Source: Planctomycetales bacterium (GTDB taxonomy: Bacteria; 4484-113). Taken from it: DNA of 64,000 nt. Every line of letters starts with the position of its first letter. Within the stretch, counting starts at the first letter, position 1. Made by a program: the position numbers and the translations under genes. The stretch is taken from NCBI GenBank assembly GCA_030606285.1, contig JAUWGS010000003.1:1-64000 (forward strand), in the 5' to 3' direction. This document shows positions 1 to 8,966 of this stretch, piece after piece. The notes below the pieces were generated by a model that saw only the letters and a list, made by a program, of their open reading frames with translations, was not told the DNA's origin and made no database searches.

Positions 1-125
1 CCACCGGCCCTGCCGAAGCCCTCAACCGTAAGATCGCCTTGCTCCGTCGCCAGGCTTGCGGCTATACTAATCTCGACAACTTCATCAGGAGAATCCTCTT
101 GCTCAATTCACCTGCCCACCATTAA
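1..125 (+). mobile_element. ISL3-family transposase, C-terminal fragment (cut by window edge)
   Basis: Open from the window edge (first full codon at 3) to TAA at 123-125. The 40 visible residues include EALNRKIALLRRQACGYTNL followed by DNFIRRILLL. This matches the C-terminal end of DDE transposases of the ISL3 type, where an N-x-K/R-I-K-x-L-K-R-R stretch is followed by Y/F-G-[FY]-x-N-x-x-N-F-x-x-R. Only the tail is visible, so I cannot tell whether the element is intact. No terminal inverted repeat is evident between 126 and 180. Confidence 0.75.
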
Positions 126-180
126 CTATGAAGAGCCGAACTTCCTCGCAGCCTAGTTATTTGCCGGGCGAAGGCTTATA

Positions 181-1023
181 ATGTTTGCCCCAATGTTCAG
201 GTGGGCTGGCATTTTCTTTAGCTGCGTTGCTGTGCTTATGCTCGGTGCTTACACGCCGGCTCAGGCCCAGGACAACGACTACCCGATGCTGCCGTTCATC
301 CACGATTTGCTGCCCGAGAACATCGCGGACTTCAACCAGGGAGAGGACGGTGAGCTGATAGTCAAGGAGCTGCGCCGCGGCAACCCGTATCTCAAGGAAG
401 TCGCGCTGACGTTCGACGACGGCCCGCACCCGCTCTACACAGCGAGGCTCCTGTCCATCCTCCGCTACTACCGGCTGCCCGCCACGTTCTTCCTGGTGGG
501 CGTGCAGGCGGAGCGGTACCCCAACTGGGTGCAGATGATCCATCAGGAGGGGCACGAAATCGGCTGCCACACGTACGACCACTTCCGCCTGGTGAACCTC
601 CCGCTGGACGAGCAGATTTACCAGATTGAGGAGTTCTCGAACCTCGTCTGCGACATCACGGGCAAGCGCCCGCGCCTGCTCCGGCCTCCCGGCGGACGAT
701 ATAACCACTTCACAGTCGAGCTGATGAACCGAAACGGCATGGCGCTGGGATTGTGGACCATAAACTCCAACGACACGGCGCCGGACTGCGAGCAGCGCGC
801 AATGTACCGGCGTGTACTCGAAGAGGTGCAGCCCGGATCTATCATCCTGATGCACGACGGCTCCGAAGCTACGATTGAGATGCTCCCGCGTCTGATTGAG
901 ACGCTCAAACGCCGAGGCTACTCCTTCGTCACTATGAGCCAGATGATGGCGCACGCCAACAGCGACGTCCTGAACGGCCGCAAGGTCAATGGCAGTGACG
1001 AATGGAAGGTAATCAGCTATTAG
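181..1023 (+). CDS. Secreted polysaccharide deacetylase (NodB domain)
   Basis: Probably removes acetyl groups from a cell-wall or surface polysaccharide outside the cytoplasm. The N-terminus is a signal peptide (hydrophobic segment at residues 9-28 ending near AQAQ). The NodB domain follows: TFDDGP is motif 1 (catalytic base and metal Asp), HTYDH is motif 2 (metal His), RPPGGRYN is motif 3 and ILMHDG is the late catalytic-His motif. At 280 aa it is a single-domain enzyme. A GAAGG six bases upstream supports ATG 181. A TATAAT at 177-182 overlaps that ATG, so if that is the promoter the in-frame ATG at 193 would be the start of a leaderless mRNA. The natural substrate cannot be deduced. The gene stands alone between an IS end and convergent fabF. 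Confidence 0.9.
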   Translation: MFAPMFRWAGIFFSCVAVLMLGAYTPAQAQDNDYPMLPFIHDLLPENIADFNQGEDGELIVKELRRGNPYLKEVALTFDDGPHPLYTARLLSILRYYRLPATFFLVGVQAERYPNWVQMIHQEGHEIGCHTYDHFRLVNLPLDEQIYQIEEFSNLVCDITGKRPRLLRPPGGRYNHFTVELMNRNGMALGLWTINSNDTAPDCEQRAMYRRVLEEVQPGSIILMHDGSEATIEMLPRLIETLKRRGYSFVTMSQMMAHANSDVLNGRKVNGSDEWKVISY

Positions 1024-1046
1024 CAGGCTGAAAACTGACCCGTGCT

Positions 1047-2300
1047 TTAGACCAGATCGTGCTCGCCCCTGCGGAAGATGAGCACCGCATTGTGTCCGCC
1101 AAAACCGAACGAGTTGTTCACCGCGTATTCGAACTGAAGCGGCGCAGGCTCGTTTGGCGTGTAATCGAGGTCGCAGTCCGGGTCCGGGTTTTCGTAGTTG
1201 ATTGTCGGCGGCACGACCTGGCGGTTGAGCGCGGCCAGAGTGACAATGCCCTCGACTACTCCGGCAGCACCCAGCAAATGGGCGTGCATCGACTTGGAGG
1301 AGGAAATCTTCAGCTTATACGCGTACTCACCGAAGGCACGCTTGATGCCCTCGGTTTCATTCTTGTCGTTGAGCTCCGTTGAGGTACCGTGCGCGTTTAT
1401 ATACCTGACTTCGGTCTGCGCAATCCCGGCATCTGCAATCGCTAGCTGCATCGCGTGCGCCGCTCCCGCGCCCCCTGGAGCCGGCGCGGTGATATGGTAG
1501 GCGTCACAACTGCTGCCGTAGCCCACAACCTCGCCGTAGATCTTTGCACCGCGCGCCACCGCATCGTCGTAAGCCTCCAGCACCATCGCTCCGCTGCCCT
1601 CGCCCATCACGAATCCGTCGCGTTTGGCGTCAAAGGGCCTTGAGGCACGGTGCGGCTCGTCATTCCAGCTCGGGGAGATGGCCTTCATCACACAGAAGCC
1701 GCTCAGCCCAAGCGGGTTAATCGCAGTCTCGGCTCCTCCCGCAATGCAGACGTCCAGATATCCGTGCCGCACCGCCCGGAAGCCTTCGCCGATGGTGTGG
1801 TTGCTTGTGCTGCATGCCGAGACGATGCAGAAGTTGGAGCCGGTCACGTTCAGCTCCATCGCTATGACGGCCGACCCGGAGTTGCTGATGCTGTTGGGGA
1901 TGAACAGGGGGCTTACCCGCCCGGGCCCCCTTTCAAGCAGGGATTTGGACTGGTTGAGTATCGTACGGATGCCGCCGATGCCGCTTCCGAAATACACGCC
2001 AACGCGGTCACGATTACCCTCGTCAATCGCCAGGCCGCTGTGCTCCACAGCCATCTTCGCTGCGGCAACCGAAACTGAGATATAAAGGTCGTAGCGCCGG
2101 GCATCCTTGGGATTCATGAAATCCGCCGGGGTGAACTCGTTTAGCAGGGCGCCGATCTGGACCGGGTACTCGCTCACATCGAACGTGTCTATGCGGCTAA
2201 CACCGCTCTTCCCGCTGAAAACAGAGTCCAGCAGTGGTGTCAAGCCAGTGCCGTAGCTGGTCACTGCACCTACTCCAGTAATGGCCACCCGTCGCTTCAT
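1047..2300 (-). CDS. fabF: Beta-ketoacyl-ACP synthase II (FabF)
   Basis: Condenses malonyl-ACP with acyl-ACP in type II fatty acid elongation. The 417-residue product from ATG 2300 (AGGGG upstream) starts RRVAITGVGAVTSYG, the usual FabF N-terminus. An upstream in-frame start would add 55 residues with no family match. Active-site residues fit the family numbering: Cys163 in VSACSTSNH, His304 in NAHGTST and His341 in SKSMHAHLLGAAG. The last motif reads KSMHAH where KSMTGH is usual, but the catalytic His is kept. It lies 31 bases downstream of fabG on the same strand, and the pair forms an operon divergent from lpxA. No acpP gene is nearby. Confidence 0.95.
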   Translation of the reverse strand: MKRRVAITGVGAVTSYGTGLTPLLDSVFSGKSGVSRIDTFDVSEYPVQIGALLNEFTPADFMNPKDARRYDLYISVSVAAAKMAVEHSGLAIDEGNRDRVGVYFGSGIGGIRTILNQSKSLLERGPGRVSPLFIPNSISNSGSAVIAMELNVTGSNFCIVSACSTSNHTIGEGFRAVRHGYLDVCIAGGAETAINPLGLSGFCVMKAISPSWNDEPHRASRPFDAKRDGFVMGEGSGAMVLEAYDDAVARGAKIYGEVVGYGSSCDAYHITAPAPGGAGAAHAMQLAIADAGIAQTEVRYINAHGTSTELNDKNETEGIKRAFGEYAYKLKISSSKSMHAHLLGAAGVVEGIVTLAALNRQVVPPTINYENPDPDCDLDYTPNEPAPLQFEYAVNNSFGFGGHNAVLIFRRGEHDLV

Positions 2301-2331
2301 TAGAAGTTCCCCTTCTGCATGATGCCCTTGA

Positions 2332-3096
2332 CTAGAGACGTGATCCACCGCCGTTGATGTGCAGAGTCGCGCCGTTGATGTAGCTCGCTGCGTCCGAAAG
2401 CAGGAAGCAGATCGGCCCCGCAACCTCCTCCGGTTCGCCGAAGCGGTTACAGGGAATCTGGGCAAGCACCGATTTCCGGAAATCCTCGCGCAGGTTCTTC
2501 GTCATATCCGTGTTTATTATGCCCGGGATGACCACATTAGTGCGGACACCTTTAGGGCCGTATTCCAGCGCCACGGACTTGGCGAATCCCACCAGGCCGG
2601 CTTTCGCCGCCGCGTATGCGCATTGGCCGAAACTGCCGATGGTACCGGCAATGCTGCTTACGATTACGATGCTACCCTTCTGCCGCCGCGCCATCGGCTT
2701 GACCACTTGGCGCGTGACATAAAAAGCCGCGTCCAGATCGACTCTCATACAGTCCCGCCACAGTTTATCGCTGGTCGCATGGGTCAGGCTGTCGAAGCGA
2801 ACACCGGCGTTGTTTACCAGGTAGTCAATGCCCTCCTCCCGCTCGAAGATGCTCGCGATGGCGGGCGAGACCTCTTCCGGGGAGGACACGTCGAACTGGA
2901 CAGCTTCCGCTGAGCTACCGGCGTCCCGGATGGCGGCGACAACGCTGTTGGCTTCGTCTCCGTGCGTCAGGTAGTTTACGTAGACCTTCGCGCCCCCGGC
3001 ACCCAGCATCCGGGCAACTTCCGCGCCTATGCCCCGGCTGGCTCCGGTGACCAGCGCGACACCGCCGCTAAAGTCAAATGCAGGCTTGGCCTTCAA
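2332..3096 (-). CDS. fabG: 3-oxoacyl-ACP reductase (FabG), SDR family
   Basis: NADPH-dependent reductase of the fatty acid elongation cycle. At 254 aa it has the classical short-chain dehydrogenase layout: cofactor motif TGASRGIG near residue 18, NNAG near residue 95, catalytic Ser in SSIAG and the YAAAK active-site Tyr/Lys. It ends INGGGSRL, typical of FabG. The best start is TTG at 3096 (AAGGGGG upstream, rather far). An extended -10 (TGCTATATT, 3137-3145 on the minus strand) lies upstream. Being directly before fabF supports a fatty-acid role over the many other SDR functions. Confidence 0.9.
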   Translation of the reverse strand: MKAKPAFDFSGGVALVTGASRGIGAEVARMLGAGGAKVYVNYLTHGDEANSVVAAIRDAGSSAEAVQFDVSSPEEVSPAIASIFEREEGIDYLVNNAGVRFDSLTHATSDKLWRDCMRVDLDAAFYVTRQVVKPMARRQKGSIVIVSSIAGTIGSFGQCAYAAAKAGLVGFAKSVALEYGPKGVRTNVVIPGIINTDMTKNLREDFRKSVLAQIPCNRFGEPEEVAGPICFLLSDAASYINGATLHINGGGSRL

Positions 3097-3136
3097 TGTG
3101 ATGATAAACCCCCTTGCCCGGTTTCCTGGAAAGAGA

Positions 3137-3145
3137 AATATAGCA
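3137..3145 (-). promoter_or_regulatory. Extended -10 promoter for fabG-fabF
   Basis: Reads TGCTATATT on the minus strand, about 40 bases upstream of the fabG start, in the divergent region shared with lpxA. No -35 hexamer is apparent. Assigned by motif and position only. Confidence 0.45.
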
Positions 3146-3209
3146 CATTCGTTTAACTCTTAGCATCCGAACGCGAACATTTAGCAACAGTCTCCAGCTG
3201 GAAACGAAC

Positions 3210-4070
3210 ATGCTCATACATCGCACTGCAATTGTGCATCCGGAGGCCCGCATCGAGCCGGGCGTGGAAGTCGGCGCCTACTCGGTCATTGCGCGCAACG
3301 TGGCCATCGGCGCAGACACGACCATTGCCAGCCACGTTGTCATCGGCGAGAACACGGCCATCGGCGCCGGCTGCGAAATTTACTCGCACGCCGTCATCGG
3401 CACGGAGCCCCAGGATCTCAAGTACAACGGCGACGCTTCGCACGTCGAGATCGGCGAGGGCGTGAAGATCCGCGAGTTCGTCACCGTCAACCGTGGGAGC
3501 AAGAAAGGCTCGATTACGCGTGTCGGCGACTCGTCGCTCCTGATGGCCGGCGTGCACGTCGCGCACGACTGCCAGGTGGGCAAAGAAGTAATCATGGCGA
3601 ACCTTGCCACGCTGGGCGGCCACTGCTCGATTGAGGATTTCGCGGTGCTGGGCGGGATGGCCGTCGTCCACCAGTTCGTGCGCGTGGGCAAGATAGCGAT
3701 GGTGGGCGGGACGAGCGGCCTTATGCAGGACGCACCGCCGTTCATGATGGTGTTCGGGCCGGCTCCCGCGCGGGTCGTTAACGTGAACAACATCGGGCTG
3801 AAGCGTCGCGGAGTGGATCCGGAAGTAAGGCTGCACCTGCGCCAGGCGTTCCACATCCTCTACCGGCAGAGCCTGAGCACGACCGAGGCAATCGCCAAAA
3901 TTGAAGAGACGCTGCCAGCGAGCGATGAGCTCAGCTACCTGCTGGACTTCTACCGAAGCAGTGAGCGCGGCATATGCCGTGCCAAGCTCGAAGTGGCTCC
4001 AGCCGACGAGGGAGATGCGGCACAGAGCGAGTTCCCCGACGAATTCACGACCAGCATACCTGCAACCTAG
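3210..4070 (+). CDS. lpxA: Acyl-ACP:UDP-N-acetylglucosamine O-acyltransferase (LpxA)
   Basis: First step of lipid A biosynthesis in the cytoplasm: transfer of a hydroxyacyl chain from ACP to UDP-GlcNAc. The first ~185 residues are hexapeptide repeats ([VI]-G-x-x-x-x) of a left-handed beta helix. HVAHDC (His116/His119) corresponds to the conserved E. coli stretch with catalytic His125, and GGMAVVHQFVRVG and QDAPPFMMVFG are LpxA signatures. The last ~30 residues (acidic, ending TTSIPAT) are a lineage-specific tail. Start ATG 3210 gives the standard LpxA opening IHRTAIVHPEA. The gene is divergent from fabG-fabF, and no lpxC/lpxD/fabZ cluster is visible. It is good evidence for an outer membrane with lipid A. 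Confidence 0.95.
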   Translation: MLIHRTAIVHPEARIEPGVEVGAYSVIARNVAIGADTTIASHVVIGENTAIGAGCEIYSHAVIGTEPQDLKYNGDASHVEIGEGVKIREFVTVNRGSKKGSITRVGDSSLLMAGVHVAHDCQVGKEVIMANLATLGGHCSIEDFAVLGGMAVVHQFVRVGKIAMVGGTSGLMQDAPPFMMVFGPAPARVVNVNNIGLKRRGVDPEVRLHLRQAFHILYRQSLSTTEAIAKIEETLPASDELSYLLDFYRSSERGICRAKLEVAPADEGDAAQSEFPDEFTTSIPAT

Positions 4071-4124
4071 CCGCACTTACCCGACACAAGTTGCTGCATT
4101 ATTCGCAACCCCCGAAAGGCCTTT

Positions 4125-5066
4125 CTAAGCTGCTGGCTTCGGCTGAACCTCGTCAAACGACAGGCCGGCGATTATCAGGATGTACGTCGGTACCATTGGC
4201 AGGACACAGGGCGAGAGGAATGAGGCGAGGCCAGCCACGAACGCAATTCCCAGGTTCACCGCAGCCCCCTGCAACCAGGCTTCGGCGTTCAGCGTCGTTT
4301 CACCCATCAGCATCACAAGCTGCGCCACGCCCCAGAAGAATACCGCCAGGCCAAATAAAGCGCCGACGGTAAGCAACGGGACGAACATCTTCTTGCCCGC
4401 CGCCGGGTCTTTGGCGGCCCGTTTCGCAACGAGCAGCACCACAAGCAACACCAGTGTCACAATAGCGACATAGATCGCGATGCGGAGCAGCAGACCGGGG
4501 TCAACCGTGTACGAACGCGATAGGAAGCCGAAGAATAGCACGAAGCCGACGGCAATGAGCAGCAGTGCGCTGACGAAGTTGATTGCGCCCACATAACGCG
4601 CCATTCTCTGGATGAAGCCGAGCGCCGAGCCTATGAGCAGCGCCACCAGGAGAAACGGGATTGCCAGCCCCAGTGAATACGCAATCATCATTGGCACGCC
4701 CTGGCCGGGAGAACTGGCGGCGAGAGTGAGGATGACCGCCAGGATCGGCCCCAGGCAGGGCGTCCAACCGGCGGCGAAGGTTATCCCGATGAGAAGCGAC
4801 GATAAGTAGCCGCCTTTCGCCTGTATGTGGGCCTTCTTCTCCACGTAGAGAAACCTGAGCGGTGACAGGCCCCAGGTGCTGAGAAGGATGTGCAGGCCGA
4901 GTATGACGACTATGACGCCGCCGATCCAGCCAAAACAGCGCGGATAGTGCCTGATGAAGTTACCTACCCAGTTGGCGGGCAGACCAAAGACGACGATGAA
5001 GATAATTGAAAAGCCGAGCACAAAGGCAAGTGAATGGCTAAACGCTTTCAGAACGGTGCGGTTCAT
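4125..5066 (-). CDS. CcdA/DsbD-type thiol-electron transporter with permuted domain order
   Basis: Membrane protein of the CcdA/DsbD family, which carries reducing equivalents from cytoplasmic thioredoxin across the inner membrane. Both catalytic motifs are present but in reversed order. GWTPCLGP (Cys104) sits in the first half. The motif that normally opens the protein, SFLSPCVLPMVPTY (Cys287), lies 26 residues from the C-terminus. The protein starts with KAFSHSLAFVLGFSIIF, which in ordinary CcdA follows the first helix. About 80 extra, mostly hydrophobic residues (roughly 185-265) join old C-terminus to old N-terminus. ATG 5066 is secure: GAGGAGA lies just upstream and no longer frame is open. 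The gene is 48 bases downstream of the penicillin acylase gene, possibly as the last gene of that operon. Family confidence is high; the electron partner is unknown. Confidence 0.8.
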   Translation of the reverse strand: MNRTVLKAFSHSLAFVLGFSIIFIVVFGLPANWVGNFIRHYPRCFGWIGGVIVVILGLHILLSTWGLSPLRFLYVEKKAHIQAKGGYLSSLLIGITFAAGWTPCLGPILAVILTLAASSPGQGVPMMIAYSLGLAIPFLLVALLIGSALGFIQRMARYVGAINFVSALLLIAVGFVLFFGFLSRSYTVDPGLLLRIAIYVAIVTLVLLVVLLVAKRAAKDPAAGKKMFVPLLTVGALFGLAVFFWGVAQLVMLMGETTLNAEAWLQGAAVNLGIAFVAGLASFLSPCVLPMVPTYILIIAGLSFDEVQPKPAA

Positions 5067-5113
5067 CTTTCTCCTCGGATATTTCGCGTGTGATAAGTGT
5101 GCGCGGTATTATA

Positions 5114-7312
5114 TCAGTGCTGCTTGTACTTGTATTCGCCGGCCAGAAATAGAGCCACCTGGTCTGTCCAGTGAGGGCTTTCAGGGCGACCGCTGTTCCC
5201 GCCCGGAAAGACCGACCAGTATGCGCCTGTTGCCCCAGGGGTCATTATCAGACGGGCGGTGGGACCGAAACTCTTGAGCAAGTGAGCGCCATCCCACCGC
5301 ACCGAGGACACGTTCACCGTGCGATAGCCACCTGACGTCGGCAGCATCCCGGGCGATTGCGACGCGTAGAACGGCAACGGACTCACGAGCGGCAGGCGAT
5401 GTATTTCGCCGTATGGAGGGAACTCGGAACGTCCACCGGACAGCACCTTCTCCATCGCGCCGCGCCAAGCAGCAACAAGCTCCGAATCACTGAGCGCAAT
5501 CCAGTCTGCTCCCTGTAGCGCCGCCTGGAGGGCGATGTCATAGTGGCCTGATACGCAATGCGTGGTTCGCAGCGATGCCGTAAGCTCCCGCCGCATCAGT
5601 TCGTAAAGCGGCGCGCCCTGCGATTCAGCGTTCTCTTCGAAGTCCCATTCTGACAGCACGCCCAGCGCCTCGCGCCCGGATTCTGACATCTCGCCTTCCA
5701 GTAAGCGCATCCTCTCTAGAAGCGGCGGCAGAGCTTTTTTGGCAAAGCTGGAGTGAACATCCAGCTGTATTCGCGCTGCGTCTGCGAATGTGAGCTTGCC
5801 GCCCGTTGTGCCTGCAAGTATCAGCTCGCTGATGCGCCTTGCACGGTATCCGGGGGCATAGTTCCCGGGGAACACGGGCAGGCCGTCTGCGGTCAGCGCG
5901 GGCGGATTGTTGCAGGTGACCAGGAAGCCTGCGGTCGGATTGACGGCGTGCGGCATTTTCTCAAACGGGATGAAATCCCAGTGGTAGTCCGCAGCCTGCT
6001 CCGGCGTTGTGACGAGCCGGGCGTCATCTCCGTTGTAGTCCCGCTGGGGCACAAGCCCCGCAGAGAAGTAGGCGATGTTGCCGCTTGTGTCGGCGTAGAC
6101 AAAATTGCAGGGAGTTGCGAGTTTTGCGAGCGCTGCGCGGAAGTCGTCCAGCGACTCGCCGCTGTTGATGGCGAAATAGCCCAGCGCCTCGTCGTTGGGA
6201 TAGAAGCCCGTCCAGTGGAGTATGTAGTAGTTATCCTCGTCGGCTTCCACAACGGGCCCCAGCGGCGAGTCGAGGATCGTTGCCACCTCGTCGCGGACAG
6301 CCAGGCCGTCGCGGACGCGGATTGTCTCCTCGCGAGCTGTGAGTTCTTCGTCGAAGACTGCAACCACACAATCCCTGGGAACGATGAGGATATCTTCATT
6401 GTCAGCCTGCAGTGAGGTGAGCGCCCAGGAGTAATGCCTGGTCTTCCCCATAGCCACGAGGGCTGCGCCCGGCACCGTGATCCCGCGCACGCATATCTCT
6501 CCGGGCACTTCCAGCGCGACTTCGTACCAGATGCCGGGGAAGGTGACATCCAGGTGCGGGTCGCCTGCAACAATAGGAAGTCCGTTAAGTGTGAGCTCCC
6601 CCGAAACTACAAACGCGTTGCTGCCCAGCACGCGCTCGCCGTCACCGCAGCCGGATGCCAGTGCAAGCTTGTTCCACGGCTCAGCGAGCGTGGAGTACCA
6701 TTCCCGCTCTGCCGCAAGACCATCGAGCTTCTCCTGCATTCGCGCCCATTCCCCGCCGCGCCTTCGGGCGCGCAACCTGCCAAGCTCATCGTAGTGGTCG
6801 CCGGAGAGGTACACGTGCATCAGCGCCGCGACGGCCAGCGTATCCGCGGGAAGCCACGGCTCGAACTTCGGCAACACGAAGTACTCAGGCGGCAGGCCCT
6901 TTTCGGCTATGCAGTCATTGATTCCCTGAGCATAGGCGAGCAACGCCTGGTGAGCATCAGGACCGGTTTTGGCCAGCCGGGCCAGATCGCGCTCGGCAAG
7001 CTTGCGCAGGTTCAACCGACGCATCTCGACGTCGCCGCGCAGGTAATCTTCGCCGCCTATTTCCGCAAGCTGACCGTAGGCTTTGCGCCGTGAGATGTCG
7101 AGCTGCACCAGCCGGTCTTCGGCGGTGGCGCAGCCAAGTGCGTAGAAAAGCTCCGGGACAGTGTCAGCGGTGATGTGAGGAACGCCCCACGCGTCGCGTA
7201 CGATACCATCGGGGGCGGCGCGCGCTGGCAGCGTGAAGAGCAGCGGGGAGAGTACCAGCACAACCAGCAGCGCCGTGAGACATGCAGCAACCAGGGGCCG
7301 GTTTTGAACCAT
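5114..7312 (-). CDS. Penicillin acylase-family N-terminal nucleophile hydrolase
   Basis: Exported amidohydrolase of the penicillin G acylase/acyl-homoserine lactone acylase/aculeacin acylase family, made as a precursor that cleaves itself into alpha and beta chains. Signal peptide at residues 1-32. The alpha chain begins IVRDAWGVPHITADT. The nucleophile is Ser231 in LGSNAFVVSG, preceded by a spacer (SGCGDGERV). The beta chain continues with AGDPHLD and ends SGRPESPHWTDQ and LFLAGEY, as in the family. Length 732 is normal. The start lies 2 bases after the stop of the upstream membrane-protein gene, so translation is coupled. Actual substrate (N-acyl amide, lipopeptide or signal molecule) cannot be read from sequence. 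Confidence 0.9.
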   Translation of the reverse strand: MVQNRPLVAACLTALLVVLVLSPLLFTLPARAAPDGIVRDAWGVPHITADTVPELFYALGCATAEDRLVQLDISRRKAYGQLAEIGGEDYLRGDVEMRRLNLRKLAERDLARLAKTGPDAHQALLAYAQGINDCIAEKGLPPEYFVLPKFEPWLPADTLAVAALMHVYLSGDHYDELGRLRARRRGGEWARMQEKLDGLAAEREWYSTLAEPWNKLALASGCGDGERVLGSNAFVVSGELTLNGLPIVAGDPHLDVTFPGIWYEVALEVPGEICVRGITVPGAALVAMGKTRHYSWALTSLQADNEDILIVPRDCVVAVFDEELTAREETIRVRDGLAVRDEVATILDSPLGPVVEADEDNYYILHWTGFYPNDEALGYFAINSGESLDDFRAALAKLATPCNFVYADTSGNIAYFSAGLVPQRDYNGDDARLVTTPEQAADYHWDFIPFEKMPHAVNPTAGFLVTCNNPPALTADGLPVFPGNYAPGYRARRISELILAGTTGGKLTFADAARIQLDVHSSFAKKALPPLLERMRLLEGEMSESGREALGVLSEWDFEENAESQGAPLYELMRRELTASLRTTHCVSGHYDIALQAALQGADWIALSDSELVAAWRGAMEKVLSGGRSEFPPYGEIHRLPLVSPLPFYASQSPGMLPTSGGYRTVNVSSVRWDGAHLLKSFGPTARLIMTPGATGAYWSVFPGGNSGRPESPHWTDQVALFLAGEYKYKQH

Positions 7313-7314
7313 TC

Positions 7315-8100
7315 CTAGCCGCCGTGGAACAACGATGCTATTCGAGCCACTATTTCTTCGCCAATCCAGTCGAACATCAAGAACTGCATCCGGCCGATGA
7401 GCAGCGAGACGCGCGCCATAATCGTGTAGCCGAAGGATGCACCGAAGGCTATCATCAGCATGTAGATGCCAACGCGCGAAACCCTACCGATGAAGCCGCG
7501 ATGCTCCATTGAGAAGAAGAAGTACACGAGCACGGATAGCGCGCCGATGAACAAGATGAGCGAGTTCAGCAGCAAGACGGCAGAGTCAATCGAATTTACC
7601 CGCCATGGGATAGCCTCCATCGTGGCGAAGAACTGCGGAAGCAAAAAGCCAGCAAAGATTCTTGGCAGTGCAACTCCCGTAAAACCGCCGATGTAGAAGG
7701 CGAAAGTGATGCGCGAAAACCAGCCCTGCCCCGGTATGAGCCGCATCAGGATGAACACGCCGAGTATCCCTGGAACAATGATCCACAGGTTCAAAGATGT
7801 ACCTTCGGGCGTTCCGTAATGCGGATCAAGCACCGGTATCAGGGGGTAGACAAACTTGGGCTTCAGGAAGTTGAACCAGTAGATGGTCATCACATAAGCA
7901 GCGGAGATGCCGAGATACAGATGTTCGCCGAAGCGGAAGAAGGGATTGTCTTTGTAAACGAACGACAACATGCACAGCGTAAGGCCCGCAGCAATCCAGG
8001 TGCCCAGAACAGGCATCCCGCCCTCGGTAAGAAAGGTACTCATTACCTCTTGCCACGGGGCCAGGTCGTTCTGCAACAAGATGATCGCGAGGTGCGTCAT
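7315..8100 (-). CDS. Polytopic membrane protein of the acylase operon, unknown function
   Basis: 261 residues with about seven hydrophobic helices (near residues 30-50, 62-80, 106-124, 130-150, 170-195, 200-215). I do not recognise the family. The segment GASFGYTIMARVSLLIGRM near the C-terminus is Gly/Arg-containing and amphipathic. Starts ATG 8100, two bases after the stop of the 8103-8966 gene, and ends two bases before the acylase start, so it is embedded in a translationally coupled operon. A structural subunit of an inner-membrane assembly fits the context, but that is inference from gene order only. Confidence 0.6.
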   Translation of the reverse strand: MTHLAIILLQNDLAPWQEVMSTFLTEGGMPVLGTWIAAGLTLCMLSFVYKDNPFFRFGEHLYLGISAAYVMTIYWFNFLKPKFVYPLIPVLDPHYGTPEGTSLNLWIIVPGILGVFILMRLIPGQGWFSRITFAFYIGGFTGVALPRIFAGFLLPQFFATMEAIPWRVNSIDSAVLLLNSLILFIGALSVLVYFFFSMEHRGFIGRVSRVGIYMLMIAFGASFGYTIMARVSLLIGRMQFLMFDWIGEEIVARIASLFHGG

Positions 8101-8102
8101 GA

Positions 8103-8966
8103 CTACGCCTCCTCCCGCGCCTGACGACGCTTCTGGCCTGCAAGCACGAAGGCAAAGATGTTGGCGATTATGATTACGACAAAGATGAGCGCGTGGACGA
8201 TGGACTGGGAATCCATCGCCGAGACCGCCATAGCAGGCTTATCGATTAGCAGTTCGTATTCCGCCGCGCCCTTGAGACCGCCGAGAATGCCATTTATCTG
8301 CTTGGCCTGCAAGAATGGGTAGTACTGGGGCGCGACTACCGCGGTCACGCCGGCTGCCACTTCCACATCGTAAGGCTCGGTGGCAAAGATAATCCAGGAA
8401 TCCCCCGTGCTGCCCGCCTCTAACATGACCATATAATCGGTCTGTGCAAACTTGTCGTATTCCTTTATCAGGGGCATCGTCTTTGTAGTGCTGCCGTAGA
8501 AGTCGTGAGGGAAGGTCCTTGAGAAGCTGCTGCCCATGGAGATGATTACAATTGCCGTGCCTACCTGATAGCCCAGGAATACGTAGTCCTCTCCGCTAGT
8601 CCAATCCGGGTAATCGACCTTGAGTTCCTCAATGGCTTGAGCTACAAGGTTTGGGCCGTTAGGCCAAAGAACCGGAATCACCAGTTTGTGCTTCTTCTCG
8701 ATTACGTGCCGCATCACGGCCTTCATCATCGGATAGAGCTCGGGCATAGAGGCAGGATCGTAGTCCACCGCCAGCAGCATATGCGATCCCTCAGGCAAGC
8801 TCTCAATGGTGTCGTAGACGCTTTGAACTTCCGAAGTGACCTTGATGGGTAACCCCATCGGGAACAGCAGAGGGATGGCAACTGCTAGAACGACCAGCGT
8901 ATAGATGATGCGGCGGTCCAGTTGGAGAAAGCGCTCGATGAAACTGGGTTTCTGCACCTTTTCCAT
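8103..8966 (-). CDS. Bitopic envelope protein of the acylase operon, unknown function
   Basis: 287 residues: a cytoplasmic N-terminus, a transmembrane helix at about 20-38, a ~215-residue globular domain and a C-terminal helix at about 255-275 followed by a basic tail (QKRRQAREEA). The globular part contains ESLPEGSHMLLAVDYDPASM, then HKLVIPVLWPNGP and YVFLGYQVGTAIVIISMGSS, i.e. an alternating alpha/beta domain. I know of no function. Start ATG shares one base with the TGA of the preceding gene (TGATG at 8964-8968). The topology suggests that the domain faces one side of the membrane and may bind a partner from the same operon. Confidence 0.6.
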   Translation of the reverse strand: MEKVQKPSFIERFLQLDRRIIYTLVVLAVAIPLLFPMGLPIKVTSEVQSVYDTIESLPEGSHMLLAVDYDPASMPELYPMMKAVMRHVIEKKHKLVIPVLWPNGPNLVAQAIEELKVDYPDWTSGEDYVFLGYQVGTAIVIISMGSSFSRTFPHDFYGSTTKTMPLIKEYDKFAQTDYMVMLEAGSTGDSWIIFATEPYDVEVAAGVTAVVAPQYYPFLQAKQINGILGGLKGAAEYELLIDKPAMAVSAMDSQSIVHALIFVVIIIANIFAFVLAGQKRRQAREEA

